Assembly: GCF_020736845.1 (NCBI RefSeq)
Contig: NZ_JAFFQR010000079.1
Location: 109,824 to 173,823 of the forward strand
Direction: 5' to 3'
DNA from: Paenibacillus farraposensis
Lineage (GTDB): Bacteria; Bacillota; Bacilli; Paenibacillales; Paenibacillaceae
Length of the DNA: 64,000 bases
A model generated the notes under the pieces. It was not told where the DNA came from, made no database searches, and saw nothing but the letters and a program-made list of their open reading frames with translations. The position numbers and the translations under genes are program-made. Positions 33,571 through 42,316 of the stretch are shown in pieces. Within the stretch, counting starts at the first letter, position 1; each line of letters begins with the position of its first letter.

Positions 33571-33620
33571 TATAACACTCCTTCATAATAAAATAGCTAT
33601 CTGTAAATCCAAACAATTAA

Positions 33621-33640
33621 AATTATTAGTTAACCTAATT
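33621..33640 (-). promoter_or_regulatory. MarR operator copy upstream of the MFS gene
   Basis: On the minus strand AATTAGGTTAACTAATAATT, a near palindrome around ATTAGGTTAACTAAT. It shares AATTAGGTTA-N-CTAA and TT ends with the copy at 34231-34250. Confidence 0.65.
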
Positions 33641-33656
33641 ATATCTTCAAAAAAAA

Positions 33657-34211
33657 TTATCGACCCACTCCCAATTTGTTCTCCAAATGATGGTGAAGCT
33701 TCTCTATGATCCGTGAAAAAACAGCTTGCTCCTCGGGCTCCAAAATGCTCGTCAGGGAAGCGCAGGAAGACCAAAATACAGGGAGGACCTGCTGTACAAC
33801 AAGGGAACCTTCTTCTGTAATACGTACATGAATTTTGCGTCGGTCCGTAGGAGAATGCTCCCTGATAATCCATCCCCTTTGCTCTGTCCAGTCCAGAAGC
33901 GACGTCACGGATGCGCGCCGAATGCCAAGACGGTCGGCAATCATGGAGGGGCTTATCTGGTTTTGGGACTGGTGTAGGGTTAACAGCAATAACAAATCCA
34001 GCTTGCTCTCAGTCAGTCCATATGCGGACAAATTCAGATCAACTGCGTCGAGCACATTATCACCTGTCCACAGCAAAAATAAGCCAAGGCGGGCAAGATG
34101 CCGGTCTGTTTCCGGCAGGGCAGTTTGATCCAACAACTCCAGGTAAGGTTCAGGGCCCAAACGGGGAAGAGGATGCTGAACGGTGTCTCGCTTATACGGT
34201 TTTGGCGGCAT
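33657..34211 (-). CDS. MarR-family transcriptional regulator
   Basis: A 184-residue winged-helix regulator. The HTH is SPSMIADRLGIRRASVTSLLDWTEQRGWI and the wing carries the conserved RREHSPTDRRK-like element (seen as REHSPTDRRKIHVRIT). About 45 residues precede the first dimerisation helix, longer than in many MarR proteins. It probably represses itself and the downstream MFS gene through the twin operators at 33621 and 34231. Confidence 0.9.
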   Translation of the reverse strand: MPPKPYKRDTVQHPLPRLGPEPYLELLDQTALPETDRHLARLGLFLLWTGDNVLDAVDLNLSAYGLTESKLDLLLLLTLHQSQNQISPSMIADRLGIRRASVTSLLDWTEQRGWIIREHSPTDRRKIHVRITEEGSLVVQQVLPVFWSSCASLTSILEPEEQAVFSRIIEKLHHHLENKLGVGR

Positions 34212-34230
34212 ATACTCACTCTTTTCATAT

Positions 34231-34250
34231 AATTAGGTTATCTAACTATT
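34231..34250 (+). promoter_or_regulatory. MarR operator copy upstream of the MarR gene
   Basis: AATTAGGTTATCTAACTATT, 20 bases before the regulator's start codon. It shares the AATTAGGTTA-N-CTAA core with the copy upstream of the transporter. Confidence 0.65.
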
Positions 34251-34401
34251 TTGAATATAACGGATTAGCAGCCATAATTCAATAGCTAAAAAGAAATACG
34301 GCTGCAATCAGCACTAAAGCAGGGTTAAAAATCGGCTGAGTGAACCAAACTGAGAGTAGGTTACCAAAATGCAACAAAAGATAAGTGAAGGAGGCGTTCG
34401 G

Positions 34402-34503
34402 ATGTTCCGCAAGCAGGAAAGAACGCTCATCATTGTATGTATTGTGATTGCGGCTATTATGCTATATGCCGTAATTAAAAGCATAGCTCGCTTGACCCCT
34501 TAG
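34402..34503 (+). CDS. Small membrane peptide upstream of cydA (33 aa)
   Basis: A short frame with a strong GAAGGAGG site nine bases before the ATG. The product (MFRKQERTLIIVCIVIAA and onward) has a basic N-terminus, one TM helix and a basic C-terminal half. It precedes cydA by about 95 bases in the same direction. I do not recognise a family. The strong ribosome binding site and hydrophobic pattern support a real peptide. Confidence 0.55.
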   Translation: MFRKQERTLIIVCIVIAAIMLYAVIKSIARLTP

Positions 34504-34597
34504 CCGGTAATCAAGAGCGCGATTCATGATGTTTTCCCTTTTTTAAATGAGGATTTTGTAAAAATCCTGAAATGTAAAATGAAGGAGTGAGATCTAT

Positions 34598-35944
34598 TTG
34601 TCTTCACTGGACCCTGTATTGTTAAGCCGGATGTTGACCGGAATTACCCTGTTTGTACATATTGTATTTGCATCCATCGGCGTCGGCATACCTTTAATGA
34701 TTGCACTTGCAGAATGGCGCGGGCTGCGAACCGGTGATCCGCATTATACTTTGTTGGCCCGACGGTGGGCGCGGGGGTTTGTCATCAGCGTTGCCGTAGG
34801 TGTCGTTACAGGCACTTCGATTGGTCTGCAGCTCAGCCTGCTCTGGCCTACCTTTATGCGGGTGGCTGGACAAGCGATTGCGTTGCCCTTGTTTTTGGAG
34901 ACGTTTGCCTTCTTTATCGAGGCGATATTCCTGGGGACCTACCTGTATACCTGGGACCGGTTTAAAAGCAAATATTTTCACCTGATGCTGCTTATCCCGG
35001 TAGCGATTGCCTCATCTGCATCAGCGGTTTTTATCACGACTGTGAACTCGTTCATGAACCAGCCGCAAGGCTTTACACTCAGAAATGGAGTCATGACAGA
35101 TATTCATCCCATTGAAGCCATGCTGAATCCGGCCACGCCGACCAAAGTTTCACATGTACTGGCTTCCTCGTATACATTGAGCGCCGGGTTGCTGATGGGA
35201 TTGGCTGCTTACAGTATGCTGCGGGGGCGTAATCACGCGTATTTCAAAAAAGCGCTGAAGCTGACGGCTACCTGTACGATTGTGTTTGCCATCAGTACAG
35301 TCATGATCGGAGACGCTTCCGGTAAGTTTTTAGCGAAATACCAGCCGGAAAAGCTGGCTGCTGCCGAGTGGCATTTTGATACGATGACACACGCGCCCTT
35401 CGTATATGGCGGCTATATGGATGAAAACGGTGATATCAAATATGCCCTGAAAGTACCTTACGCGCTGAGTGTACTGGCCGGGAATCTGCCTAGTACGGAG
35501 GTTAAAGGATTAAATGATTATCCCGCAGATGAGCGCCCGCCGCTGTCTATTCATTATATGTTTGATCTCAAAATCACCACCGGGGTGCTGATTCTGGTCA
35601 TTCCGCTCCTGTATCTGATCCGAAAGCGTTTGCCAGGTCGCAAGCCCTACCCCAGATGGCTGCTGTTAGCGCTCATTTTGGTCGGTCCGATGGCTATGGT
35701 CGCCATTGAACTGGGCTGGATGTTCGCGGAGGTCGGCAGGCAGCCGTGGATCTTACGCGGATACATGAAGGTGTCCGAGGCGGCAACTACCTCTACCAGT
35801 GTCGGGTGGATGCTGGTGTTGTTTGTGATTTTGTATCTGGTGCTGTGCTTCTCGGCCATTAAGGTACTCAGCAAGCTGTTCCGTAATAAGGATGCGGTAG
35901 AAGAGATGAAGCAATTGGGCCTGGAAGGGGCTGAAAGCAAGTGA
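34598..35944 (+). CDS. cydA: Cytochrome bd-type menaquinol oxidase subunit I (YthA-like)
   Basis: The 448-residue catalytic subunit, with short Q-loop, carries the quinol site and hemes b558, b595 and d (or b). Visible are the N-terminal heme His region LFVHIVFASIGVG, the Glu pair in FAFFIEAIFLGTYLYTW, the GDASGKFLAKYQPEKLAAAEW block and GRQPWILRGYM. The start is TTG, with AAGGAGTGA about eight bases away. The length is close to B. subtilis YthA. The cydB start overlaps the stop (GTGA). Confidence 0.95.
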   Translation: MSSLDPVLLSRMLTGITLFVHIVFASIGVGIPLMIALAEWRGLRTGDPHYTLLARRWARGFVISVAVGVVTGTSIGLQLSLLWPTFMRVAGQAIALPLFLETFAFFIEAIFLGTYLYTWDRFKSKYFHLMLLIPVAIASSASAVFITTVNSFMNQPQGFTLRNGVMTDIHPIEAMLNPATPTKVSHVLASSYTLSAGLLMGLAAYSMLRGRNHAYFKKALKLTATCTIVFAISTVMIGDASGKFLAKYQPEKLAAAEWHFDTMTHAPFVYGGYMDENGDIKYALKVPYALSVLAGNLPSTEVKGLNDYPADERPPLSIHYMFDLKITTGVLILVIPLLYLIRKRLPGRKPYPRWLLLALILVGPMAMVAIELGWMFAEVGRQPWILRGYMKVSEAATTSTSVGWMLVLFVILYLVLCFSAIKVLSKLFRNKDAVEEMKQLGLEGAESK

Positions 35945-36972
35945 GCTATGAAATTGTCGGTATCGCCATTTTGTGGACCTTCCTGTTCGGATATTTGATT
36001 GTGGCATCTATTGATTTTGGTGCGGGTTTTTTCAGCTTTTACAGTGTGCTGACAGGCCACCAGAACAAAATCCACAATATCATTCAACGGTATCTGTCTC
36101 CGGTGTGGGAGGTAACGAATGTATTTCTCATCTTTTTCGTGGTGGGATTGAACGGGTTCTTCCCGGATGCGGCTTATTACTATGGGACGGCGTTACTCGT
36201 TCCCGGCAGCATTGCGATTGTGCTGCTCGCGATCCGGGGAGTGTATTATGCGTACAATACGTACGGGCATTCCGGTAAAAATAATATCGCCTACATGGCG
36301 TTGTACGGTGCTACAGGGCTGCTGATTCCAGCGGCACTGTCCACAGTTCTCGCCATTTCGGAAGGCGGCATTATTGAAGAAAACAGCACAGGTGTTTATC
36401 TGCGCTGGGGCCAGTTATTGATCAATCCCTATACGTGGGCGGTTATTATTCTGGCGCTGGTCAGCGTGCTGTATATATCGGCGATGTTTTTGTCCTATTA
36501 TGCCAAAAGGGCGGGAGACCAGATCGCTTTCGAAATCGTGCGAGGATACGCACTGCTCTGGAGCGGTCCTACGATTGTAGCGAGTTTGCTCGCTTTTTTT
36601 CAGATTAATAGACAAAATCCGGAGCATTTTGCCAATATGCTGAGTATAGCCTGGATGTTTGTCGCATCCTTCATATGCTTTATGGGAGCTGTTTATCTGG
36701 TATGGCAGCGGCGCCATTTGGGAACCTCATTCATCCTGGTGATGCTGCAATTTGCATTTGCCTGGTATGGCTATGGTCGCTCGCATCTTCCGTATGTTTT
36801 GTATCCCTACATTAATGTGCATGGGGGCTTCACCAACGCTGCGATGGCGTATGCATTGATTACAGCGTTTATTGCAGGGCTGCTGGTATTGGTTCCTTCG
36901 CTGATTCTGATATTGAGACTGTTTCTGTTCGATGCAAAATATGTGCGAGGACAGGCAGGGAAGAAAGGGTGA
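35941..36972 (+). CDS. cydB: Cytochrome bd-type menaquinol oxidase subunit II (YthB-like)
   Basis: Subunit II of the bd oxidase, 343 residues with eight or more TM helices. The N-terminus (ILWTFLFGYLIVASIDFGAGFFSF) and the SPVWEVTNVFLIFF segment are typical of CydB. The GTG start overlaps the cydA stop by four bases, showing coupling. A small gene for a CydS-like subunit follows after six bases. Confidence 0.95.
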   Translation: MSYEIVGIAILWTFLFGYLIVASIDFGAGFFSFYSVLTGHQNKIHNIIQRYLSPVWEVTNVFLIFFVVGLNGFFPDAAYYYGTALLVPGSIAIVLLAIRGVYYAYNTYGHSGKNNIAYMALYGATGLLIPAALSTVLAISEGGIIEENSTGVYLRWGQLLINPYTWAVIILALVSVLYISAMFLSYYAKRAGDQIAFEIVRGYALLWSGPTIVASLLAFFQINRQNPEHFANMLSIAWMFVASFICFMGAVYLVWQRRHLGTSFILVMLQFAFAWYGYGRSHLPYVLYPYINVHGGFTNAAMAYALITAFIAGLLVLVPSLILILRLFLFDAKYVRGQAGKKG

Positions 36973-36978
36973 GCTAGC

Positions 36979-37089
36979 GTGGCTGCTTTTGAGCATTTTA
37001 CGATTATGTACGAATCGCCTATCATTATTGTAGCGGCGATTGTGTTTCTGTTTATCTATTCGGCACGCTTTAAAAATCCACAGGACTAG
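36979..37089 (+). CDS. cydS: CydS-like small subunit of the bd oxidase (36 aa)
   Basis: A 36-residue single-TM peptide starting with GTG, six bases after cydB, with an AAAGGGTGAG site in the cydB end. The sequence FTIMYESPIIIVAAIVF resembles, from memory, the N-terminal half of the 33-residue CydS subunit in the Geobacillus bd oxidase structure (F-IMYAP...VVA). It would sit next to CydA and stabilise heme. It is followed at once by a terminator. Confidence 0.75.
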   Translation: MAAFEHFTIMYESPIIIVAAIVFLFIYSARFKNPQD

Positions 37090-37102
37090 CAGCTGCGGTG
37101 AG

Positions 37103-37134
37103 GGGCCTTCCTGAATGTGAGGAGGGTCCTTTTT
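37103..37134 (+). terminator. Terminator of the cydABS operon
   Basis: GGGCCTTCCT (37103-37112) pairs with AGGAGGGTCC (37120-37129, two G-U pairs), followed by five T residues. Confidence 0.8.
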
Positions 37135-37294
37135 GCATTGGCTGGAATTTCCGTTACTGTGGGGATTGTTTTATACTTTACATAAACCATCGGATTGTAT
37201 CATCTGGCTCTCATATTTGTATGACAATATATAGAGGAGTGAAACCGTTTGGATATGTGGGAGAACGACGGTCCTTCAGGGAGGGAGTTACATC

Positions 37295-38308
37295 ATGTCT
37301 AAAGTTCGTTTTAACAATATGGATCATGTCAATACCGATAAAACACTCAAGGATTTCAGGCAATGGCGACAGGAGCGGCGCAGCAAAACAAAGGATTATA
37401 CGTTTGTTGTTCCAAACCATCCCCCGGAGCTGGAATTTTTGCACCGCAATCGAGACATCACGACAGCTACCTGGGTGGGCCATTCCACCTTTTTTATTCA
37501 GTATCTTGGATTGAATATCATCACTGATCCGGTATGGGCCGGACGTATGGCGTTTGACAAAAGGCTGGCTCCGCCCGGCATTCGCATTCAGGATGTACCG
37601 CCGCTGGACATTATTCTGCTGTCTCATTCCCATTATGATCACTTGCATATACAATCGTTGCGCAAACTATATCGTGCAGACACGCTTGTGCTCGTACCCT
37701 CGGGCTTAAAGTCGAAAATGGTCCGCAAAGGCTTTCGCAACTGTCTTGAGCTGCAATGGTGGGAGCATTTTACGATAGGCGGAGTGCGGATTACATTTGT
37801 TCCGGCACAGCACTGGACACGGCGTACGCCATTCGATACCAACACCTCACATTGGGGTGGATATGTACTGCAAAGTGAACAGCAGGTAACCGGCTCTGCC
37901 ACATCTTCTGCTGCGCACGTCGATTCTCATACAGATTCAGGCCCAGCGGATGCACCGACATTGTATTTTGTAGGAGACACCGGGTATTTCCGTGGTTTTA
38001 AGGAGATTGGCGAGCGCTTCGCCATTGACCTGACCTTTATGCCGATTGGGGCATATGAGCCGGAATGGTTTATGACCTCACAGCATGTGACTCCGGAGGA
38101 GGCATTGCGAGGATTTGTGGATTGCGGCGCGGACCAGATGATCCCGATGCACTACGGAGCCTTTAAGCTGGCGGATGATACACCGAAAGAGGCGCTGGAT
38201 CGTCTTGAGGCGGAGCGTGAGCGTCTGGGAATCGCGAAGGAACGCATCCATGTATTGGGACATGGAGAGACGCTGAGAATGAAGCGTCGTTCCCCAGTGA
38301 CCATCTGA
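37295..38308 (+). CDS. MBL-fold metallohydrolase (NAPE-PLD/UlaG-like)
   Basis: A 337-residue metallo-beta-lactamase-fold enzyme. The metal motif HSHYDH (H111, H113, D115, H116) follows DPVWAGR, and later ligands are in VPAQHWTRR, FVGDTGYF and IPMHYGAF. The order with FKEIGERF-IDLTFMPIGAY is that of NAPE-PLD-type and related phospholipid/lactone hydrolases. A Ser/Ala/His-rich insertion of about 20 residues sits before the GDTGY strand. The substrate is unknown. A GGAGTTACATC site precedes the ATG. Confidence 0.85.
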   Translation: MSKVRFNNMDHVNTDKTLKDFRQWRQERRSKTKDYTFVVPNHPPELEFLHRNRDITTATWVGHSTFFIQYLGLNIITDPVWAGRMAFDKRLAPPGIRIQDVPPLDIILLSHSHYDHLHIQSLRKLYRADTLVLVPSGLKSKMVRKGFRNCLELQWWEHFTIGGVRITFVPAQHWTRRTPFDTNTSHWGGYVLQSEQQVTGSATSSAAHVDSHTDSGPADAPTLYFVGDTGYFRGFKEIGERFAIDLTFMPIGAYEPEWFMTSQHVTPEEALRGFVDCGADQMIPMHYGAFKLADDTPKEALDRLEAERERLGIAKERIHVLGHGETLRMKRRSPVTI

Positions 38309-38336
38309 GGGGCCATAGCCCACACTATTCATGCAA

Positions 38337-38380
38337 GAAGCGACCCTGTGGACAAATAACGTGTCTGTAGAGTCGCTTTT
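38337..38380 (+). terminator. Terminator after the MBL hydrolase gene
   Basis: GAAGCGAC and GTCGCTTTT close a stem with an inner GGACA/TGTCT pairing and a short T run. Confidence 0.7.
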
Positions 38381-38404
38381 GGCATGTCAGGCTGTGCCTC
38401 AGGC

Positions 38405-38686
38405 TTATACGGCTTCCGTCTTGCTATGCGATTCGCGGAACGCTTCGCTTTTGGCCCAGGCTTCGAAGTTTTCATTCCCCTTCCAGCGTGTGCTGATCGT
38501 TGCTTCCTCATCATCCTGCGTGTTTTCAGTCAACATGTGGTGTTTCCTGACAGTTACAAGCACACGAAATATGAATGCTGAAACCGAAGAACGCGTTTGT
38601 CCTGGTGGCTTCTCATCGCATTTGAAAACAAGAGAATGGTTCTGGTCCATGTGTTTGTCAGGTGACAAGCGTGGAGACAGAAGCAT
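38405..38686 (-). pseudogene. Remnant of an IsdG/HmoB-like antibiotic-biosynthesis monooxygenase
   Basis: The last 35 codons read ATISTRWKGNENFEAWAKSEAF followed by RESHS, a close match to the C-terminal beta-strand and helix of the IsdG/HmoA/HmoB heme-degrading family ('TISTRW...F.AW..S.AF...H'). The upstream 55 codons of the same frame do not resemble the N-terminal VTNT region, and no alternative frame restores it. The most likely reading is an N-terminally degraded gene. A short functional peptide starting at an internal ATG with an AGGA site is less likely. Confidence 0.5.
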
Positions 38687-38833
38687 TTTTTTATTTTGGT
38701 TATAAGATATTGGGAAAGGTTCAGGACTATTCTACTGATACTACGGTTCGATTCCGATCTTTTGTATGTTATACTATTGCCGTCGGTAATTTTGTGTTTA
38801 GCACTTTACTAATGATAAGGATGGTATGCTTAT

Positions 38834-40462
38834 ATGATCAGTACAAGCGGCGTAACGCTTCGTTATGGTAAACGCCCACTTTTTGAAGATGTAAATATTA
38901 AATTTACTCCCGGGAACTGCTACGGCCTGATTGGGGCGAACGGCGCGGGCAAATCCACTTTTTTGAAGATTCTTTCCGGTGAAATCGAAGCCAATTCAGG
39001 CGAGGTCCACATGACACCGGGCGAACGGATGGCAGTGCTCAAGCAGAACCATTATGAATACGATGAATTTCCTGTTCTGGAAACTGTTATTATGGGCCAT
39101 ACGCGCCTGTATGAGATCATGAAGGAAAAGGATGCGCTGTATGCTAAAGCAGAGTTTTCCGAAGCGGACGGCTTGCGGGCTGGTGAGCTGGAAGGCGAAT
39201 TTGCAGAGCTGAATGGCTGGGATGCCGAGCCGGATGCGGCTGCATTGTTGATCGGTCTCGGAATTCCGCGTGACCTGCATGACAAAAAAATGTCTGAGAT
39301 GAGCGGTAACGAAAAGGTACGCGTTCTCTTGGCACAGGCGTTGTTTGGCCGTCCGAACAATTTGCTGCTCGACGAGCCTACGAACCATTTGGATCTCGAA
39401 TCCATCCAATGGCTGGAAAACTTCCTCATGGACTATGAAGGCACCGTCATTGTCGTATCCCATGATCGTCACTTCCTGAACAAGGTATGTACGCATATTG
39501 CGGATATTGATTTTGGCAAAATTCAGATGTACGTCGGTAACTACGACTTCTGGTATGAGTCCAGCCAGCTTGCGCTTACGCTGGCTCGTGATGCCAATAA
39601 GAAGAAGGAAGAGAAGATCAAGGAACTGCAAGCCTTTATTCAGCGCTTTTCCGCGAATGCTTCCAAGTCCAAGCAGGCAACCTCGCGTAAAAAGCAGCTG
39701 GATAAAATTACGCTCGATGATATCCGTCCATCGAACCGTAAATATCCGTTCATTAACTTCAAGCCTGAACGTGAAGCGGGCAAACAACTGCTGACCATAG
39801 ACAGCATCAGTAAATCTGTTGAAGGCGAGCAGGTGCTGAATCAGTTCAACCTTGTGGTGAACAAAGGCGATAAAATCGCGTTTGTGGGTCCGAACGGTCT
39901 GCCTAAAACGACGCTCTTCCAAATTTTGATGGGTGAGATCGAAGCAGACAACGGAGAGTTTTCCTGGGGGATTACAACCAGCCAGGCTTATTTCCCGAAA
40001 GATAACTCCACCTATTTTGATAACGTGGATTTGAATCTGGTAGAGTGGCTGCGTCAATATTCGAAGGATCAGGATGAAACCTTCCTGCGCGGCTTCCTGG
40101 GACGTATGCTTTTCTCAGGCGAAGAAGCGCTTAAGAAAGCAAGTGTGCTGTCCGGGGGCGAAAAGGTTCGCTGTATGCTGGCCAAAATGATGCTGAACGG
40201 TGCCAATGTGCTGCTGCTGGAAGAGCCAACCAACCACTTGGATCTGGAATCGATCACAGCGCTGAATAACGGTCTGATCGACTTTGACGGGACTGTTCTG
40301 TTCACTTCCCATGACCATCAGTTCATTCAAACCATTGCGAACCGCATCGTCGAAATTACTCCGAATGGTGTAATCGACCGTACGATGAGCTATGACGAAT
40401 ACCTGGAAAATGAAGAAATTGCGAAGCTGCGTGAGCGTATGTATCCGGTAGAAATCGGTTAA
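38834..40462 (+). CDS. ABC-F family ATPase (YkpA/YbiT-like)
   Basis: A soluble duplicated ABC protein of 542 residues without TM domains, of the ribosome-associated ABC-F type. Domain 1 has GANGAGKSTF, signature MSGNEKVRVLL, LLLDEPTNHLD and SHDRHFL. A charged linker follows (KKKEEKIKELQAFIQRFSAN and on), then domain 2 with GPNGLPKTTL, LSGGEKVRCML, LLLEEPTNHLD and SHDHQF. The linker and PtIM-like region fit the YkpA/YbiT branch. Odd residues are Asn in the first signature, Pro before the Walker A Lys in domain 2, and Glu for Asp in the second Walker B. It is monocistronic with its own terminator. Confidence 0.88.
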   Translation: MISTSGVTLRYGKRPLFEDVNIKFTPGNCYGLIGANGAGKSTFLKILSGEIEANSGEVHMTPGERMAVLKQNHYEYDEFPVLETVIMGHTRLYEIMKEKDALYAKAEFSEADGLRAGELEGEFAELNGWDAEPDAAALLIGLGIPRDLHDKKMSEMSGNEKVRVLLAQALFGRPNNLLLDEPTNHLDLESIQWLENFLMDYEGTVIVVSHDRHFLNKVCTHIADIDFGKIQMYVGNYDFWYESSQLALTLARDANKKKEEKIKELQAFIQRFSANASKSKQATSRKKQLDKITLDDIRPSNRKYPFINFKPEREAGKQLLTIDSISKSVEGEQVLNQFNLVVNKGDKIAFVGPNGLPKTTLFQILMGEIEADNGEFSWGITTSQAYFPKDNSTYFDNVDLNLVEWLRQYSKDQDETFLRGFLGRMLFSGEEALKKASVLSGGEKVRCMLAKMMLNGANVLLLEEPTNHLDLESITALNNGLIDFDGTVLFTSHDHQFIQTIANRIVEITPNGVIDRTMSYDEYLENEEIAKLRERMYPVEIG

Positions 40463-40496
40463 TATGCTAGCCTAGTTGGTTCAATCATAGATAGAC

Positions 40497-40550
40497 AAAA
40501 GAGGAGCTCCTTGAGGCCATGAATATGGCTGGGGAGGCTCCTCTTTTTTT
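40497..40550 (+). terminator. Terminator after the ABC-F gene
   Basis: GAGGAGC (40501-40507) pairs with GCTCCTC (40537-40543), extended by A/T pairs and followed by seven T residues. Confidence 0.85.
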
Positions 40551-40651
40551 CGTCTGTACATTCCCAATGGCTTACTTGATCCCGTTAATGAGACCAGATT
40601 GGCCACGTCAGGCCCCCGGTGCTTTAATAGCCGATGGATGGGGTGGGTAGC

Positions 40652-40837
40652 TTATGAGCCGCCTGTACGACGACGTTGGTTGTTCGGCTTCTTCGTATTT
40701 TGGCTTTTCAGTGCTTTGGCGGAATTGCTTTGAAAGCCGCCCTGCTGAGAAGCACCGGACTGCTGTTTTTTTTGCGCCAGCTTTTCGCGAATGGCATCTG
40801 CAAGATTAATTTTACGTGGTTCATTAGCATCGCTCAT
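40652..40837 (-). CDS. Small basic, Gln/Lys-rich hypothetical protein (61 aa)
   Basis: The ATG at 40837 has an AGGAGG site nine bases upstream, so the longer upstream frame is discarded. The 61-residue product begins MSDANEPRKINLADAIREKL and continues with a Gln/Ser/Lys/Asn-rich, strongly basic tail ending in RRRTGGS. It is probably disordered and could bind nucleic acid. No family is recognised. Confidence 0.6.
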   Translation of the reverse strand: MSDANEPRKINLADAIREKLAQKKQQSGASQQGGFQSNSAKALKSQNTKKPNNQRRRTGGS

Positions 40838-41256
40838 AATAATTCCTCCTGTTGCCGCCGAATTCATGTCAATCCTGCTGATTGAAGAACAATGCGGCTG
40901 TGCTCTCATTTTATACGTTTTTAAAAGAAGGGACAAGGACAACAATAATAGCACATGAACAGGAAAAAGCGGGAGGGGAAAAGCCCCTTTTTGCACGAGT
41001 GAAAAAATGTTTTGCAGCCTCTACAGGAATGGGGTTCGGCAATACTTTTTCGTTGTTCCTACAGCGATGCGGGGAGGAAAGACTGTTTCTGTAGACCCAC
41101 ACAAAGGTCGTCTGCTATCCTGAAAATAACAGTTCCCCCAAGGCGGATTGTTCTTGTTCAGAGCAGCTAGACCGCTTGTTTTCCAAGAAGCGAGAGGCAG
41201 GTGCGCTGGAAGGATCGCTCTGCTAGGAATTCTATTTTGAAGGAGTGTCCCCCGTT
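40838..41256. other. Intergenic region, no feature recognised
   Basis: About 420 bases between a minus-strand and a plus-strand gene. I found no convincing small gene, and compared it by eye with the yybP-ykoY (Mn) riboswitch consensus without a match. It should contain the two divergent promoters. Confidence 0.4.
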
Positions 41257-42126
41257 GTGGTAAATGTTTATGAGGAAATACGAAAAGGTGAACGAGGGGC
41301 GTGGGTGAGCATTGGCGCTTACCTTTTGCTGTCTGGATTCAAGCTGATTAGTGGCTATATCTTTGTCTCCAGCGCGTTGATGGCCGATGGCTTTAACAAT
41401 GTCACCGATATTGTGGTATCGGTTGCCGTGCTGATTGGCCTGAGAATATCCCAAAAACCGCCGGACTCTGATCATGCCTACGGACATTTCCGTGCAGAAA
41501 CGATTGCAGCGCTGCTGGCATCCTTTATTATGGCTGTCGTCGGTCTTCAGGTACTTATTGATGGTATCGGAAGCATCTTTAAGGGCGGAAAACAGACACC
41601 GGATATCACCTCCGCCGGGGTGGCTGTGATTTGTGCAGTTATTATGCTGGGAGTGTACCTGTACAATAACAGACTGGCCCGGCAAATTAATAATAAGGCT
41701 TTACTGGCGGCCGCTAAGGATAATCTGTCAGATGCGCTTGTTAGTGTCGGAGCAGCGGTTGGTATTATCGGCGCACAATTCGGACTGCCGTGGCTGGATA
41801 CCGTGGCGGCGATCGCGGTAGGGGTTATGATCTGCAAGACCGCATGGGATATCTTTAAAGATTCTACACATAGCTTGACGGATGGATTTGATGAGCAGGA
41901 GCTGTCTGACTTGCGGAGTACAATTGCCTGCATATCTGGAGTCGAGGGGATTCGAGACGTAAAGGCGCGGGTACACGGTAATCATGCACTGGTGGATGTG
42001 GTGATTGAGGTGAATCCGCAGCTTAGCTTGATTGAAGGACATCGGATCAGTGACCGGATTGAGGAACGCCTGCAAGAGGTTCATAATACGATGCACGTCC
42101 ATGTCCATGTTGAACCCAAATTATAG
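41257..42126 (+). CDS. Cation diffusion facilitator, probably Mn(II) exporter
   Basis: A CDF-family antiporter of 289 residues with six TM helices and a C-terminal ferredoxin-like domain. The metal site reads NNVTD (N-x3-D) in TM2 and DNLSD (D-x3-D) in TM5. N-x3-D/D-x3-D is typical of the manganese branch (B. subtilis MneP/MneS), whereas Zn members usually carry H/D-x3-D. HAYGHFRAE follows TM2, and the C-terminus ends HVHVHVEPKL. GTG 41257 is preferred because GTG 41245 overlaps the AAGGAG site. Confidence 0.88.
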   Translation: MVNVYEEIRKGERGAWVSIGAYLLLSGFKLISGYIFVSSALMADGFNNVTDIVVSVAVLIGLRISQKPPDSDHAYGHFRAETIAALLASFIMAVVGLQVLIDGIGSIFKGGKQTPDITSAGVAVICAVIMLGVYLYNNRLARQINNKALLAAAKDNLSDALVSVGAAVGIIGAQFGLPWLDTVAAIAVGVMICKTAWDIFKDSTHSLTDGFDEQELSDLRSTIACISGVEGIRDVKARVHGNHALVDVVIEVNPQLSLIEGHRISDRIEERLQEVHNTMHVHVHVEPKL

Positions 42127-42316
42127 CTAAAGTATTTAATAGTTAGTGTTAAAAGAGACTTTAGACCTAAGTCGATATGGTTTATACCTTCTCTTTTGTG
42201 ACATTTGGATTATATCTCCCTTCCTGCTGATTTTACTATAATGAAGGCATGTCCGGCTGTATGGGTCGGAATTGACATGCTCTTCAAATTCATAAAAACA
42301 GCCAGGAGGTGCAACA

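Noticed and set aside
38996..40057. A 353-codon minus-strand frame opposite the ABC-F gene
   Set aside because: The sense strand encodes all ABC-F motifs, and the antisense frame has no domain or ribosome binding site.
41101..41245. Manganese (yybP-ykoY) riboswitch before the CDF gene
   Set aside because: It was looked for because Mn exporters often carry it, but the conserved segments were not found.
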